A stretch of 64,000 bases of DNA. Source: Voacanga thouarsii. Lineage: Eukaryota; Streptophyta; Magnoliopsida; Gentianales; Apocynaceae. Below the pieces are notes generated by a model. The model was not told the origin of the DNA and did no database searches. It saw nothing but the letters and a program-made list of their open reading frames with translations. Made by a program: the position numbers and the translations under genes. The first letter of the stretch is position 1. Every line of letters begins with the position of its first letter. The stretch spans positions 806,001-870,000 of the forward strand of contig JANUWF010001942.1 of NCBI GenBank assembly GCA_026120185.1, read 5' to 3'. Of the stretch, positions 1-11,922 are shown piece after piece.

Positions 1-495
1 ATTTATTTTATATCGAACAGTAGTCTAATTTATTATCTGGTTAAAGACAACTTTAGACAATGTCAAAATATAGAATTTATCAAGTAAGAAATTATGATGA
101 ATTTAGGTCGAAGGACTTTTAATATTATTATGGCTAGAAAGTACTTATGACATATTCCATGAAGTACTCTCACAGTGGGTCATGTCCAATACAATGTTCT
201 CTAACATTTATTTATGTCTTGACTCGATATCACAAATATCCATGGCCAGTAAAACATAGCCATCAAGTCACAAACATACTAATCTTAATTTATTATTATT
301 CCAATAATAATAATCGATCGAGGACAGACTTTAGAATAGTCATTGTATTCATTGTAGGGTTTTACTATCAAGTCACGTACTTGATGACCAACAAAACAAA
401 ACTCACTATTCATGGAAAGGAAAGCCTCATATTATTATATAAAACATAATGACAATTGTATAAGTACAAATTGACTCTAGGGCATATCCCCAACA
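1..495 (-). mobile_element. Partial LTR of a Ty1/copia-type element (G), minus strand
   Basis: Read on the minus strand this begins TGTTGGGGATATGCCCTAG at 495, a typical plant copia LTR start, and runs off the left edge of the window. It abruptly interrupts the gag gene of copia A1: gag homology resumes at 496 with GCCAG, which would be the right copy of the target duplication. The other end of the insertion is outside the window, so neither the duplication nor the clade can be confirmed. No coding potential is visible in this part. Confidence 0.7.
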
Positions 496-725
496 GCCAG
501 CATAATACATGATATTGTATCACTATCCTCCTTGTGCCTTCTATGGATAGCATGCTTATCAGCATGAGCATCTTGGGTTGGTGGTGGTGGAATAGGAGCA
601 TCTAGCATGTAGAGCAACTTTTTCGATTTGAGAACGATTCTCAAATTTCTATACCAGTCGAGATAGTTTGATTTGGTTAACTTGTTGGTTTCCAAGATGC
701 TACGTAAGGTCAAGTTCGTTGACAT
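496..725 (-). pseudogene. 5' end of copia A1 gag, interrupted by element G
   Basis: The ATG is at 725 on the minus strand. The first ~76 residues match, almost residue for residue, the gag start of element D at 33089 (MSTNLxLxSILETNKL, then a YLDWYRNLRI motif typical of copia gag). Gag is the capsid-like protein that packages element RNA. Homology stops exactly at 496, where the LTR of element G begins, and the few residues read beyond that point come from the LTR. The zinc knuckle and everything downstream are outside the window or lost. The two gag copies are close relatives, so A1 and D belong to one family. Confidence 0.85.
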
Positions 726-2520
726 GATGCAAGTGACCTAAATATAAAGATAGAGAACATTAGCTACTGTATATGCACATGATATGCAAATCATTAGGAC
801 TTTAATTAAATGCATTTTTACTCTACTATTTTACTCAAACCAATAGCCCCCACTATTGATTCGGAAAAGCCCGTTGGAAGCTTTCCTAGTGGATCGGTAT
901 CTAAATTCCTTAAGAATAACCTTAGGTTTGCCCAACAAGCCATCCTTAAGTTCATTGGTAGGTATCCAATACCAATTATATCGTATGTAACTATCGGATC
1001 ATTGGGTGATTAACAGCTTTTAATCTTAAAGCCTTTTGGGCTACCCTAACTTTTCCTCTAAATTTCTTTATGCTTAAGTTTGCCCAATTAGGATAAAGAA
1101 TTTAGTTAAACCTGACCCATTAATCAGGAATTTATTCTATAGCTTGAACATGCCTAATGTCAAGTAGGCTTGGGTTTGCCCAACAACCTGGTCTCGAAAA
1201 AGGACTCTCATTCTTACTATATTAACGGAAGGAAATAGGTTTAATATTAATTGAGGGATTTGTTCCTTTTAGTGATTTCGTTGAATGACATGCATAAAAT
1301 TAATAAATTACATAATTGATAATCATGGTAATAAAGTGATTACGTGGTATGGTTATGGACTTTTACCCTAAATTAATTTCTTTGAGTCATAAAAGAAATT
1401 AATATAGTTAACCCTATGTGTTCATGCATGATTTAAGTAGAAGGTCTTACCTCCTCATCTTGTTTTGGTTGCCATCTCCAGAATGAAATAATTCTACTCC
1501 TATCTAACCTATGTAAAATAATTACATAATTTCCTAAAGAGAGAAAACCTCGAGTTATATTCAAGGAGTTAGATGAAAAGAGAATTACAGAAGAATTCTA
1601 GAGAAGGCAGGACACGCAGGCCCTATTTCATAAAACCAAAACTGTAAAATACATGAACAGATATAATTGGTTTTAGTCCATAACCATCCACCATGCCATT
1701 GACTATGCTTAAACAAAATAAATATATACTTTTGTCATTCCAAAATCACTATTTGGAAAGACAAAACAAAATTCTAAAACCACCATTTTAGAAAGATACA
1801 CTAATTTTAGATTTTCAAAATAATTATTTTGAAAAACAAATTGTTTATCTCAAAACTAATTTTGAGAAAATACTTTTAGGTCCCGTTTCTCATCAAATGA
1901 GATTTTGCCTTCCAAAATTCTGTTCCATTTTTTTTTTTAAATACCTGGAGGTTGCAAACAGAGCAGAACCGGTGCCGGTTTGGAAGCCGAAGCCAGCGCC
2001 GGCTCTGCTCTGGTTTCCAAAAAAATTTGCTCTTCCAAAAACGATTTTTGGACACTGTAAACAGAATGGAACCGGTGCCAGCTTGGAAGCCGACGCCGGC
2101 GCAGCCAGTGCTCTGCAACAATGGCGGCGATTTTTCAAAAACTTCCAGGAGCAATTTCTGGTGCTTTCTTCTTCTGCAAATTTTTAGTGAGAATAATTCT
2201 CAGCTGTATTTTCTGTTTTGAAGCTATAAACAACAACCAATTTGTTAGTTTAAACAAAATCAAAACGAAAAATTAAGATGAAACGGAGGACAACATCCAT
2301 GTTGCAAAAAAACTTTTTTCCTGTAGAAATTTTCAGCACAAAAGAAAGCATCCTTTCGAAATACGCTGTGACTTTTACACAATCATATTGTGCTACGGAC
2401 CCAACGCATAAAGATCGAAACAATTTCGACTCGAGTGAAAACGATTTTCATAACAAACAAAGACAAACATGAAAACAGTTTTTCATGCCAAAACAATGTC
2501 TGTAGACCACACATTGCATG
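726..2520 (-). other. Long 5' leader of copia A1
   Basis: Untranslated leader between the primer site and gag, about 1.8 kb. The part next to gag (726 to about 1185) is closely similar to 33090-33562 in element D. The part from about 1186 to 2520 has no counterpart in D. It contains a GC-rich block (about 1960-2130) with repeated ACCGGTGCC and GCCGGCGC motifs standing out from AT-rich surroundings; short open frames on both strands there are by-products of its composition. I see no gene in it. Confidence 0.75.
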
Positions 2521-2532
2521 GCTCTGATACCA
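2521..2532 (-). other. Primer-binding site of copia A1 (initiator tRNA-Met type)
   Basis: On the minus strand the bases read TGGTATCAGAGC, the standard plant copia primer-binding site complementary to the 3' end of initiator tRNA-Met. It lies one base inside the LTR, as expected for minus-strand cDNA priming. Confidence 0.9.
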
Positions 2533-2533
2533 C

Positions 2534-4269
2534 TATTGGGTATCTTAAGCCCGTATCGTATACAGCGCAGTGGAAAATAAAACGAGATACTCTCCTAGGA
2601 CTCATCTATGTGTAGAAAACAAGACATAAAGTGAGTAAAGGTAACAGCTATTACCATTAGGTGATCGTCCGAAGAACAAAAAAAATTTTCTTTAAGTTGA
2701 GGCGCGATCCAGTAATCCTCGTGATCAACCTCCACTTGAGTTGAACGTCTAACCACTATAATCACACATAATCACAGTGTGTGATTATCTCTAACAGTAA
2801 TCCACACAGAGGATACACTTAAGCACCAAAATTTCTTGTGCTAGCAGAAACAATAATGGTGGCTAGGGTTCTCTTGTTTTCAACAAAACGAGAGGGAGAA
2901 AGAAGAAGGGAAAAACGTGTGACTTGGCTTGGGATTTCATGTATCTCATCAGCTCGGGTTTTCGTGTGTTATATCTACTGTATATCACACGAAATTCCCT
3001 TTCCAAAATTGAGAATTCTAATCCTATTAGAATTTTCTAATTGTAATTGGAAACATCAAATTCTCACAATTACAACTGGGGCCACAAATTATAACTAATT
3101 ATAATTTGACCACAACAACTTCTCTTTCTCTCAATTAAACCCACTATGATATTAAATAACATCTTGAGTATATAATCCTCCATTGTGTGTGACCTATTAG
3201 GTTTCCCGGTCAATTGGTAGAGAACATGAATAAATCCAAACGCCTTTGAGATTAATAAGCCATAATTAATTAGAATTAATCCTATTAATTCTAATCAAGA
3301 TTGGTTTATTAATTCATCAAATAATAAACCCATATTCCCAGATCATGAGCGGTATCTAGCAACACATCATGACCACCCAAGAGTCCAGGAAGTCAAGTGG
3401 CTTGACATAAACCCTTCAATAACAAACTTCAGTGCAATTAACTCCTTTCACCATACAATATCTCATTCAGTTTGGAGTACAGAATTAGTGCTAACTCCCT
3501 CCAGAAATAATTTTGGTCTGAACATAATAATACTTGTACCAAGAACCCGCTATTCTAGATGTGTATCAATTGGACTATTTCCAATACATAATTTCCTTGG
3601 CCAAGGACTTTTCGAGTAGTAATTCCTACAAGTGGCCGTGAGATATTCGCCTCTACTATTAGGAGTGGTGAATCCTTTATTAACCCTCTCAACTATTTTC
3701 GTTTACTTCACAATGTACCCAATATCCATCCTATAGGTGGCCCTCGATCGAGCTCCGAAGATTGGAATCAAAGTATAAGGCTCAACAAACAAAGTACCTT
3801 AGAGATCTCAAGTCTAAGGATACTTGCACGTTTGCTATATTAAGATTATATCACTGGCACTAAATAGTTATCCATGTGATTATCTCAAAGCTAGTCCATC
3901 CAATGAACTTAGTCCGTTAACAAGCATCCATGTGTTAACTTTGAGTATCTTAATACTCACGGTTATGAGAACCATCGCCTGATCAAATCAGGAAGTCTAA
4001 CACATGCTAGTCTTAACACATTAATGATGTCCTATCTCATTAATACTATGACTAGGGACTATTTAAGTACCAACACCATCCAGTGTAGTAGGAATCTCAT
4101 ATCATGATCTTTATCATAATTTCCTTAACACCATGTTGTACTAGGGACTTTATCAAATAGTTATATTACTTAAAGTAAACAAAAGAAACTGTAAGATAAA
4201 TAATGTCTTTTATTAAAAGAAGATGTGTCATATACAATGTACAAGTGATTGTAGGGCACAACACTAACA
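2534..4269 (-). mobile_element. 5' LTR of copia A1 (A1/D family)
   Basis: About 1736 bp. On the minus strand it begins TGTTAGTGTTGTGCCC at 4269 and ends next to the primer site; the terminal CAACA has decayed to CAATA. It is collinear with the two LTRs of element D and the solo LTR at 54419-56130. It is inserted in the gag of an Athila-like element, whose frame ends at 4270; bases 4270-4274 (CCCAT) would be one copy of the target duplication, the other being outside the window. Confidence 0.88.
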
Positions 4270-5480
4270 CCCATAGGCCTCTCAACAGATATTTGTGGAA
4301 GTTGCCTAATTTGGCTTTTGAGGTTGTGAATTGACGCTTCTTGGCATGGATACCTCAACACCTTCGAAGCGAGTATTAGTAAAAGTCACCAACTTAGTAA
4401 CTAAGTCTTCTAGTAATGGCATTAATTGTGCATATGGAGTGGTGGAGGCTGTGGTGCACAAAATGATAGAGGGGCTTGTGGTCCTGGAAGATATTAGCTT
4501 AGACTCCTTAAGGTCTTCCTTGGTTTTGATTGTTTCAAGAAAAGCTTGAATGATTTCTCCAATTAGGATTGTGAGAATTACCAAAGGAAGTGTTATCTTA
4601 TTTTTCATTCCCTATGTAATCTACATACTCAACTTGATGCTCACTCCTTACTCCTATTTTTTTTTTATATTCATAATTTGGGTGTCCTTTTCCATGAAAG
4701 TACATATCATAACCTGTTTGATAGAATTGATATTCATTTATCTACTTTCTTTGTAAGTGTTTCCAAAGATATTATTGTATCAACATTGTACATTCCTTGA
4801 CTTTTACCATTTGATCTTTGCATTCTCCAAGAATGGTTATTCAATGAGATATGTTCCATTAAATCAAAAAGTTCTTCTGTGATTTTTGAAGAAGTAGTTC
4901 CTCCTGATAAAGTATCAGCCATTTGCTTAGCAGAGAAACTCAAGCCATTATAAAAAATCAACATTTGCAAACTAAGATCAAAACCTTATTGAGGACATTT
5001 TCTAATTAGTGCCTTAAACCTTTCTCAAGCATCATGAATTGTTTTACCATTTAACTGGGAAAATGAAAAGATATCATTCCTTAGCTTGGCCACTATAGCA
5101 AGGAAAAAATATTTAGCAAGAAACTTTTTAGCCAATTGATCCCAAGGAATAATAGAACCGGAAGGTAAGGATTTCAACCAAGGTTTAGCTCAATCTCTCA
5201 AAGATAAGGGAAACAACCCCAATTGTATGGCATCTTTGATACACCATTAAGCTTAAGTGTGTCACAAATATCCATGAAAGATGCTAAATGAGCATTAGAG
5301 TTTTCATCTAGTAACCATCAAATTAAACTATCTATTGAATCATTTGGATAAAATTGGGTTTAATCTCAAAGTTATTTGTATCTATAATAGGTCTTACAAT
5401 ACTCGAATTTAGACCCGAAAATGTCGGTCTATAATAATTACCAATTGTTCTTTTTTCATTACCATTCCTATTTCCATTAC
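4270..5480 (-). pseudogene. Athila-like Ty3/gypsy gag (element F1), degenerate and truncated
   Basis: Translated on the minus strand from about 5340 to 4270, the pieces match Athila-group gag in order: a LPSGSI..WDQLAKKFLAKYF segment, an ERFKALIRKCP segment, FYNGL, a SGGTTSSKITEELFDLMEHIS segment near 4900, then NPNWRNHSSF and a final HNLKSQIRQL..SVERPMG segment ending at 4270. Several in-frame stops and at least two frameshifts break it. Athila gag forms the particle that packages element RNA. The C-terminus and all of pol are missing because copia A1 interrupts the gene at 4269. Identification rests on recognising the family motifs; the exact start was not resolved. Confidence 0.8.
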
Positions 5481-5925
5481 CACCTTAATTGACTTCCATT
5501 TTCTTATCAGATTCACTCAAAAGATCTAATGTTTTCAAAACTTTCAAAACACTTTGTTTTTGCTCCCTGTGCAACCTTCAAAAAGTCCTCTCAATCTCAC
5601 TATCAAACTTAGCCAACTTTTTACCACAACATGTTCTATGCGTACACAAGAAAATTGTCCTAAAAAAATAAAGAAACGCAAAATTCAACTATGAATAATC
5701 CAATAATAAAACAAATTAAGTTTCAAGATACAGTTATAGTAAGAATTGAAATAAGAGAATCACAAGAAAAATATGCACAAAAGATTAATAAAACAATTCT
5801 AAAATCAATTATCTTAAAGTAGGAAATCAATCAATTACCTAATAAAAATCAAAATTGAAAATATATACAAGATAAAAATAATTGAATCAACAAAACTCAA
5901 TTATTTTTGAAATATTAACAACTAA

Positions 5926-5943
5926 TCTCCGGCAATGGTGCTA
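5926..5943 (-). other. Degenerate primer-binding site of element F1
   Basis: On the minus strand this reads TAGCACCATTGCCGGAGA, a few mismatches from TGGCGCCGTTGCCGGGGA, the primer site of Athila and Tat-type gypsy elements. It sits about ten bases inside the LTR after a TTAAGTTTT spacer, the same arrangement as at 15383-15409. Confidence 0.75.
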
Positions 5944-5952
5944 AAAACTTAA

Positions 5953-7549
5953 TGCATGTGTGCTTTATGCTAGTGCTATATTTTAGAAAATTGATCTAAT
6001 GCTCACCCAAGTTTTAAAATAAAATACCAATTTAACTCACATACACACACATTTGAGCAAGTATACCTATTATGTAGTATAGAATGTAGTTGGTAAGTAT
6101 CAAAGACCCTCAGGAATAGGATCAATTACTTCTACTTCCACTTGAATTCTATTGTTTAGTCAACCAAAACAAGAAGTAAAGTGACTAATTACTACTGTTA
6201 AGGATAAGACAGTATCATACGAATACATCAACCCAATTCTTTTGATAAAGAATAAAAGATCACAAGGAAAGATTTAAGTAAGGAAAGTAGATTGACTATG
6301 TAATTAAATAAGAATTTCCCCAAGAATACTCAAATAATAAACATCACTCAATCAATTGATACCAAATCCAAGCATTGGCAAGATATATAAAATAAAGTAA
6401 AATCCATACTCTCTCGAGTAATGAATTTTCTACCGTAGGATCCAACACATAGATATCTCTATCATATAAATCAAACCTAAGGATATATAAAATCAAAGAA
6501 ATCTAATTACAAGCCAAAAAGCCCTAAAATCCCTATCTCTAAGTGACCCCAAAATCTCATCTATCACCATGTTCTAAATCCTCCAAATTATTTCTCAAGT
6601 TCATTAAGGAAAAATAAATCTATTGAATTAATATAAAAGGGAACCTATTTCATGAATCCTTTCTCAAGCTTAATATAAGAGAATAACCCAATCAATCAAT
6701 TTAATTAATCAAACCCAAGTGATAAATTACTTAAAATAGACATTAGTTAATTAAATGAACATCAAATACAAGATTAAATTAGAATACAATACTTTAATTA
6801 CAATTCAAATAAATAATTTCAACAACCACAAAATCAAATCACAAAGGGAAAAAGGAAAAACTTTAGGATAAGATTTCTCTTCTACTTTGCAATCTTTTTT
6901 TGGGGTTGCTCCTTTTTGCTCAAATCCTCCTTGATCTTCTATTCTCTTAGTTGTGTTCTAAGGGGTTTCTTTGATGTTTTTAGTGGTGACTTCCTCTTAA
7001 ATGACCTAGAAAAGTAGTATTTATAAGCTGCTTCAGGAATTCCTAAAAATCTGCAAAAACAAGAGGTAATATGTGATACTGCATGGCACTGTAGAAAGTG
7101 GCCTGCATGGTACCATGCATGCTTGATCTTCTATGTTTGACTCAAAATAACATTACAGGATTAACTGTTGCTATCTACTGGAATGATGCATGACAATATG
7201 GACAATAACTGACATGATGTTGTAAAACTCCAGATGTTCTATATTTTCTACATCTTGATGATGTACGGGGACATGTAATGTAATAGGCATGGCGTTGTTG
7301 ACTCCCAGAATGTTGACTTTGGAAGTTCAGTAGTTGCACAACGATGTGTAAAACGAGGGCTTGACATTGTATCTCTTCAATTTATCTCTTTTTCTAGTCT
7401 TTTTCTCATTGAATCCACATTTAATCTAAGCTATTTCATCCTATATAGAAATAAGAAGAAAATGGGGACTAAGTAGCAATCTAGAATGAATTTCTCCACA
7501 ATTTAAATACAAATGATGTATAAAATATGTGTACAATGGACACCCATCA
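5953..7549 (-). mobile_element. 5' LTR of Athila-like element F1
   Basis: About 1597 bp. On the minus strand it starts TGATGGGTGTCCATTG at 7549 and ends ACACATGCA at 5953, directly before the primer site. A TATA-like CTTATAAATAC lies on the minus strand near 7017-7027, a plausible transcription-start region. No coding sequence. The matching 3' LTR is not in the window. Confidence 0.78.
7017..7027 (-). promoter_or_regulatory. Probable TATA box in F1 LTR
   Basis: Minus-strand CTTATAAATAC within the LTR, oriented the same way as the F1 gag. Its position roughly one third into the LTR suits the U3/R boundary of a long gypsy LTR. Confidence 0.4.
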
Positions 7550-8745
7550 ATACTATTTATGTTATGAATATCATGTTCCAGCATTTAAATTTTGAAGAGG
7601 ATGAAAAAGAAATTGTGTTGTTATTATGAGAAGTGACTGGTTGGTTGAAGAGAAATAATAGTAGTGTTTGATGTCTTGTATGTGGTTAGGTGTTGAACAA
7701 TAGCTAAATAAAGAAGAAGGAAATTTATGGAAGAAAATCTTGTAAAGCTAATTGGTGGAAATGAAAGAATTAAATACTAGTTAATAAGTTATGAGTGTTA
7801 CATGACTTGAGATGATTGTGAATAGAAACGGTTGGACTTAAACATGCCTTGGAATAATTGGGAAGGCTTGGAGTAGGTTTTGTGGGAATTTGGTGGATAA
7901 TGACCATATTATATCAAAAGACTAAAGCTGCCATTTGGAAAGAGTAAAAATTCTGGTTTGGTAACTTTAACAAATCAGCTATGTTTGGATGGTTTGAAAG
8001 TGCTGGGCATGAAAACAAGCTAAAACATTATCATTGGAATGTTAAACAAGGTTTTAGAAGGCTTAGAAGTGGTAGATTATGTTGGAGAAAACATAGAAAA
8101 AACCTAAGGAGAGTTGTACATAGAAATGGCCATTTTTACATATCAAACTGTGTGGAAAGTTTACAGTTCGAATGAATGAAATGAGGAAGGAAATAGGTGT
8201 TCCATAAACTGAAAATTATAGGGGAATTTCTTAGGGGTATTTTAGAACTAGTTTGACCTCATTTGGACTTGTATAGAAATAGTTATAAACAAAACACTAA
8301 AGGGTAACAAAGCTATGAAATATTAAAAGGATATGTAGATCAATTAATACCTTATTTCTTTTAGTGTTATGTAAGCTTTAAGTTGAAAACCTTGAACCAT
8401 GTTTGATGTAGGCGATCTAGTTGAAGAGAGGACCTAGGCTTGTGAAAGTGTGACTGAACCAATTCTATTGGTAAAGGTGAGTCATTTGGATTTTAAACTC
8501 CCGTTTAGCTAAAGTGTTTTTCTGATAAAGCTACATGCATTCCTAATATAGCTATGTGTTTTCCTTATATACTTAAGTATGAACTCTTGCTTGAATTTGA
8601 GAGCATTATGCATCCTTGATTCTCTGAACTTAGTTTATAATATAAATCATCCTTTCTAGAAGCCAAAATATAATTTTTCTTTAAAATTTTTTATACAATA
8701 GATTTTTTTTTTTTTACCTTAAACACTATTTAATCATTAGAGATG
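7550..8745. other. Unassigned stretch, possibly an old gypsy LTR remnant
   Basis: No credible gene. The segment near 8400-8480 (GTAGGCGATCTAGTTGAAGAG, then a GGTGAGTCATTTGG phrase) resembles the 3' part of Tekay/Del-type gypsy LTRs, from memory of that group only. The 64-codon open frame at 7981-8175 has no recognisable motif and a chance-like composition. Confidence 0.3.
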
Positions 8746-9195
8746 TGTTGGATTTCAATTATGCAAACCAATTTACACGTGGTAGAACAAAAAAATAAAA
8801 TCTACTCAAAGAATTACTCGTATGTAATTAAACGGATTAGGAGAAGGAAGGAAAAATTAGTTACCTCAAAAATATAGCTTATAAATTTTTCTCTTCGCAT
8901 GCAAAACCCTTCCGTAATATTTGTCTAAGCACGAACCATTAAATTTCAAGGATAGAAATTTCTCTAATATTGATCCATACAAGGATTGTACTTCAATGCC
9001 AAATAAAATTGGTGCTAGCAGGCTTTGTATATTAGCAACTAGGGATTATACTACTATTAGAAGGAAAATAACAAAAAAAAGGGCTTCGTAATTTTTATTT
9101 TCCGGAAAGAAAACTTCAGGGAGTTTTCATGCAGGAGAAAAGCTTCTAAAACTCTCTATCCGCGGCGCATGTACATATCAATAAATAAATAAATA

Positions 9196-9240
<45 letters not shown>

Positions 9241-10699
9241 TATGTATGTATATGCAGCAAATCATGGAAACCCTTCCTCTATATTTTTGTTTCCTAAACC
9301 TTTTAGGGAACAAAACCATAAATCTTTTCCTTGTTTTTCTTTTAGGAAACTTTCGTCACTTTTTCCTGATGCTATTAATAAGCATCATTAGCCTTTTTCC
9401 AAAATATGGGCTTGAGTTCATACAGTTACAATTAGGGCCCATGAATTATAACAAATTTATAATTCAATCACAAGTCTTTTAAAAAATTATAATTTCACCC
9501 AAGAAACTATAATATTTTATAATTAGCCAAAAATTATTATTTATTCTCACAAGTTAATTCCAAATATTGTCATATAATATCTAAAATACCAAAACCTCTA
9601 TTGTGTGTGTGACATATTAGGTTTTGTTGTCAATTTGATAGCTTATATGAATTAATTCTATCATAATAGAATTAATAATCATTATATATAATAAAAATTA
9701 ACTAATTAATTATAATTATGATTAATTTATTAATTCTATAATTAATAAATTCATATTTAACAGATCGTGAGCGATATCTTGCAGTACATCATAACCATCC
9801 AAAAGTTCTAAAATCAAGTGGTTTGACATGAACCTTTCAATAGCAAAACATCAGTGCGAATAAACTCCTTTCACCATACTATATCTTATTCGATTTTAGA
9901 GTATGTAAGTAGTGCCAACTGCTACTAGAATATAATTAATTCTAACATTAATTTATTAATACTTGTTCTAGAATCCATTACTCAACATGTGTATCAATTG
10001 GAACTATTTCCAATACATAGTTGTTTTGGCCAAGAACTTCTCTAGTAATGATTCCATACAAATGGCCATGAGATATACACCCCTATGATTAGGAGTGATG
10101 AATCTTTTATTAACTCTCTTAACTACTTTCATTTATTTTACGTTGTACCTAATTCCATCCCATAAACGGTCTTGTAGGGACTTTAAAGATTAAAATCAAA
10201 GTACAACGCTCAGTAAACAAAGTACTTTGGAGATTTCAAGTTTAAGGATACTTGTACATTTGTTATAATGAGATTTTATCACTGGTATTAAATAGTTATC
10301 TATGTGATTACCTCATAATTAGGTTATCTAATGAAATTTTTTACTTAACAAGCATCTATGTGTTAACTTTGAATATCACAATATTCATAGATGTGAGAAC
10401 CACTGCTTGATCAAATTAAGAATTATAACACGTGCTAGTCGTTGTGCATTTATAATGTTTTGTCTCACTAACACTATGACTTGGAATAATTTAAGCACAA
10501 GCACAACATTGTGTATTAGAAATCTCACAATATGATCTCAATCATAATTTCTTTAATACTATACTATGTACTTAGAATTTTATCTAATAGTTTTATATAC
10601 ATAATAATTAATTAAATTGAAAGATAAAGAATGTTTTTTTATTAATTAACGTGTTATATATAATATACAAGTGATCACCTCTAGGGCATAACATTAACA
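8746..10699 (-). mobile_element. 3' LTR of a diverged copia element (A0), distantly related to A1/D
   Basis: About 1954 bp, TGTTGG at the left and TTAACA at the right on the plus strand. From about 9420 rightward it aligns collinearly with the A1/D LTRs (the anchors near 9600 'GTGTGACATATTAGG', 9768 'GATCGTGAGCGATATC' and 10688 'CATAACATTAACA' all have counterparts), but with many differences; the left third is essentially unalignable by eye. It contains a (TA)n tract at about 9199-9240. A purine tract (minus strand GCAAGTGGAAGTT) adjoins at 10700, so this is the 3' LTR of a minus-strand element. Confidence 0.75.
9176..9240. repeat. AAAT / TA microsatellite
   Basis: (AATA)n followed by an almost perfect (TA)n run, inside the A0 LTR. 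Only simple sequence is seen. Confidence 0.95.
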
Positions 10700-10724
10700 A
10701 ACTTCCACTTGCACTAGAGACAAT

Positions 10725-11386
10725 CATTCATGCATTGAATATCAAATGATTGAACATGTCTAACATGTTTCTTTTAGGGCAATGCCTCAGTGAGTGGGTT
10801 GGCTATGTTCTTATCCGTGGGAACTCTCTCTATCATTACATCCTTTCTATTAATGATTTCTCTAATCAAATGATAGTGTCTAAGTACATGCTTACATCAT
10901 TGATGATACCGTGGTTCCTTTGCTTGTGCAATGGCTCATTGTTATCACAATGTGAAAGTATTAGATCAACAATGCTAGGCACCACTCCTAGTTCTATCAT
11001 GAACTTTTTGATCCATTAGCTGCTTCAAAAGCCACTATGTACTCAGCTTTTATAATTAAATTGGCAGTTATATCTAGTTTAGAACTTTTCCAACTAACTG
11101 CCCCACCACCTAAAATGGAACAAGTAGCCTGAATAGGATTTGTAATTTTCTTTATCAAATTGGAAGCTAAAATCAATATTCCCTTTGATTTATTGAAGAG
11201 TAGAGATGTTATTTCCTATTAGCAATATGTCATCTATATAAAGCAATAGGAAAATATTTGCACTCCTACTAACCTTCTTGTCTACACAAGATTCATCCAC
11301 ATTTTATATGAAAATAAAATCTTTGATTGTTTTATCAAAACGGATGTTCCAACTCCTAAAAGCATACTTAAGTCTATAAATGGACC
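10725..11386 (-). pseudogene. Copia A0 RNase H and reverse transcriptase fragments
   Basis: On the minus strand the region near 11015-11060 encodes the copia RNase H signature around EAEYIAASEAAKE (here KAEYIVAFEAA-like), and 11190-11290 encodes an RT core with LYIDDILLI in place of the usual YVDDILLI. The two domains are closer together than in D, so the RT connection region is deleted. Homology to element D (about 30120-30300) runs to roughly 11386 and stops, so integrase, protease and gag are lost. Stops and frameshifts are frequent. Confidence 0.75.
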
Positions 11387-11917
11387 TTGTTCTTTTTGCT
11401 TCTCTCACTTCGTATCTTCATCTTCTCCACTGAAACAAAAAAAAAAAAAAAAATCCTTCATCTTCTTTCTACTTTTGCCATGACGAAAATATCAAAATTA
11501 GACAAAGAAACCGAGCAAAAGATGAAGAAGGGCAAGAAAAGTAAAGGGTGGCTAAGACAAAAGTGGTTGTTGCAGCACCACCGGCCACCAAACAGAAAGG
11601 AAAGAAAATCATTACTGAAGAAACAACTTCACAATCCGGCTCATCAATAGAGCATCCTGTACTAAAAAGCTCTGAAACCCAGGCACCTCGATTTCTTGAT
11701 TGGAAATGTGAGTATAAATTTAATGATTGTTAGTCTAGAAATAGGATTGTAGTCACAGGATATCGGGTTGATGCTGAGGCATTTTTTAACTTTTCTGACA
11801 TCTTGAATATGCTTGAAAATCTTAGATGGCGGGTTTTGCTGTCAATAGATGAGAAACTGTACACACCTCTAGTTTGGGAATTTTATTTGAACTTGAAAAA
11901 GGGAAGATATGAGAAGA
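11387..11917 (+). pseudogene. Fragment resembling a plant-transposon ORF (Tat/Ogre-type module?)
   Basis: After a CT-rich leader and an A18 run (about 11438-11455), the plus strand encodes a Lys-rich start (MAKTKVVVAAPPATKQKGKK at 11548), a stop at 11731, then a segment with GYRVDAEAFF and LLSIDEKLYTPLVWEFYLNL. The latter resembles the 'putative plant transposon protein' module (pattern VYxELVREFYANL) found near Tat/Ogre-related gypsy elements. It ends where gypsy B is inserted. The function of that module is not established. The assignment is from pattern memory and could be wrong. Confidence 0.4.
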
Positions 11918-11922
11918 TTGGG

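Noticed and set aside
1876..2221. Four overlapping open frames on both strands
   Set aside because: All are produced by the GC-rich block in the A1 leader, where stop codons are rare; no codon or motif support.
7981..8175. Possible small host gene
   Set aside because: Basic, Trp/His-rich translation with no motif, no promoter or splice support, in probable LTR sequence.
9176..9240. CRISPR-like or satellite array
   Set aside because: Pure AAAT/TA microsatellite without spacers; no CRISPR array anywhere in the window.
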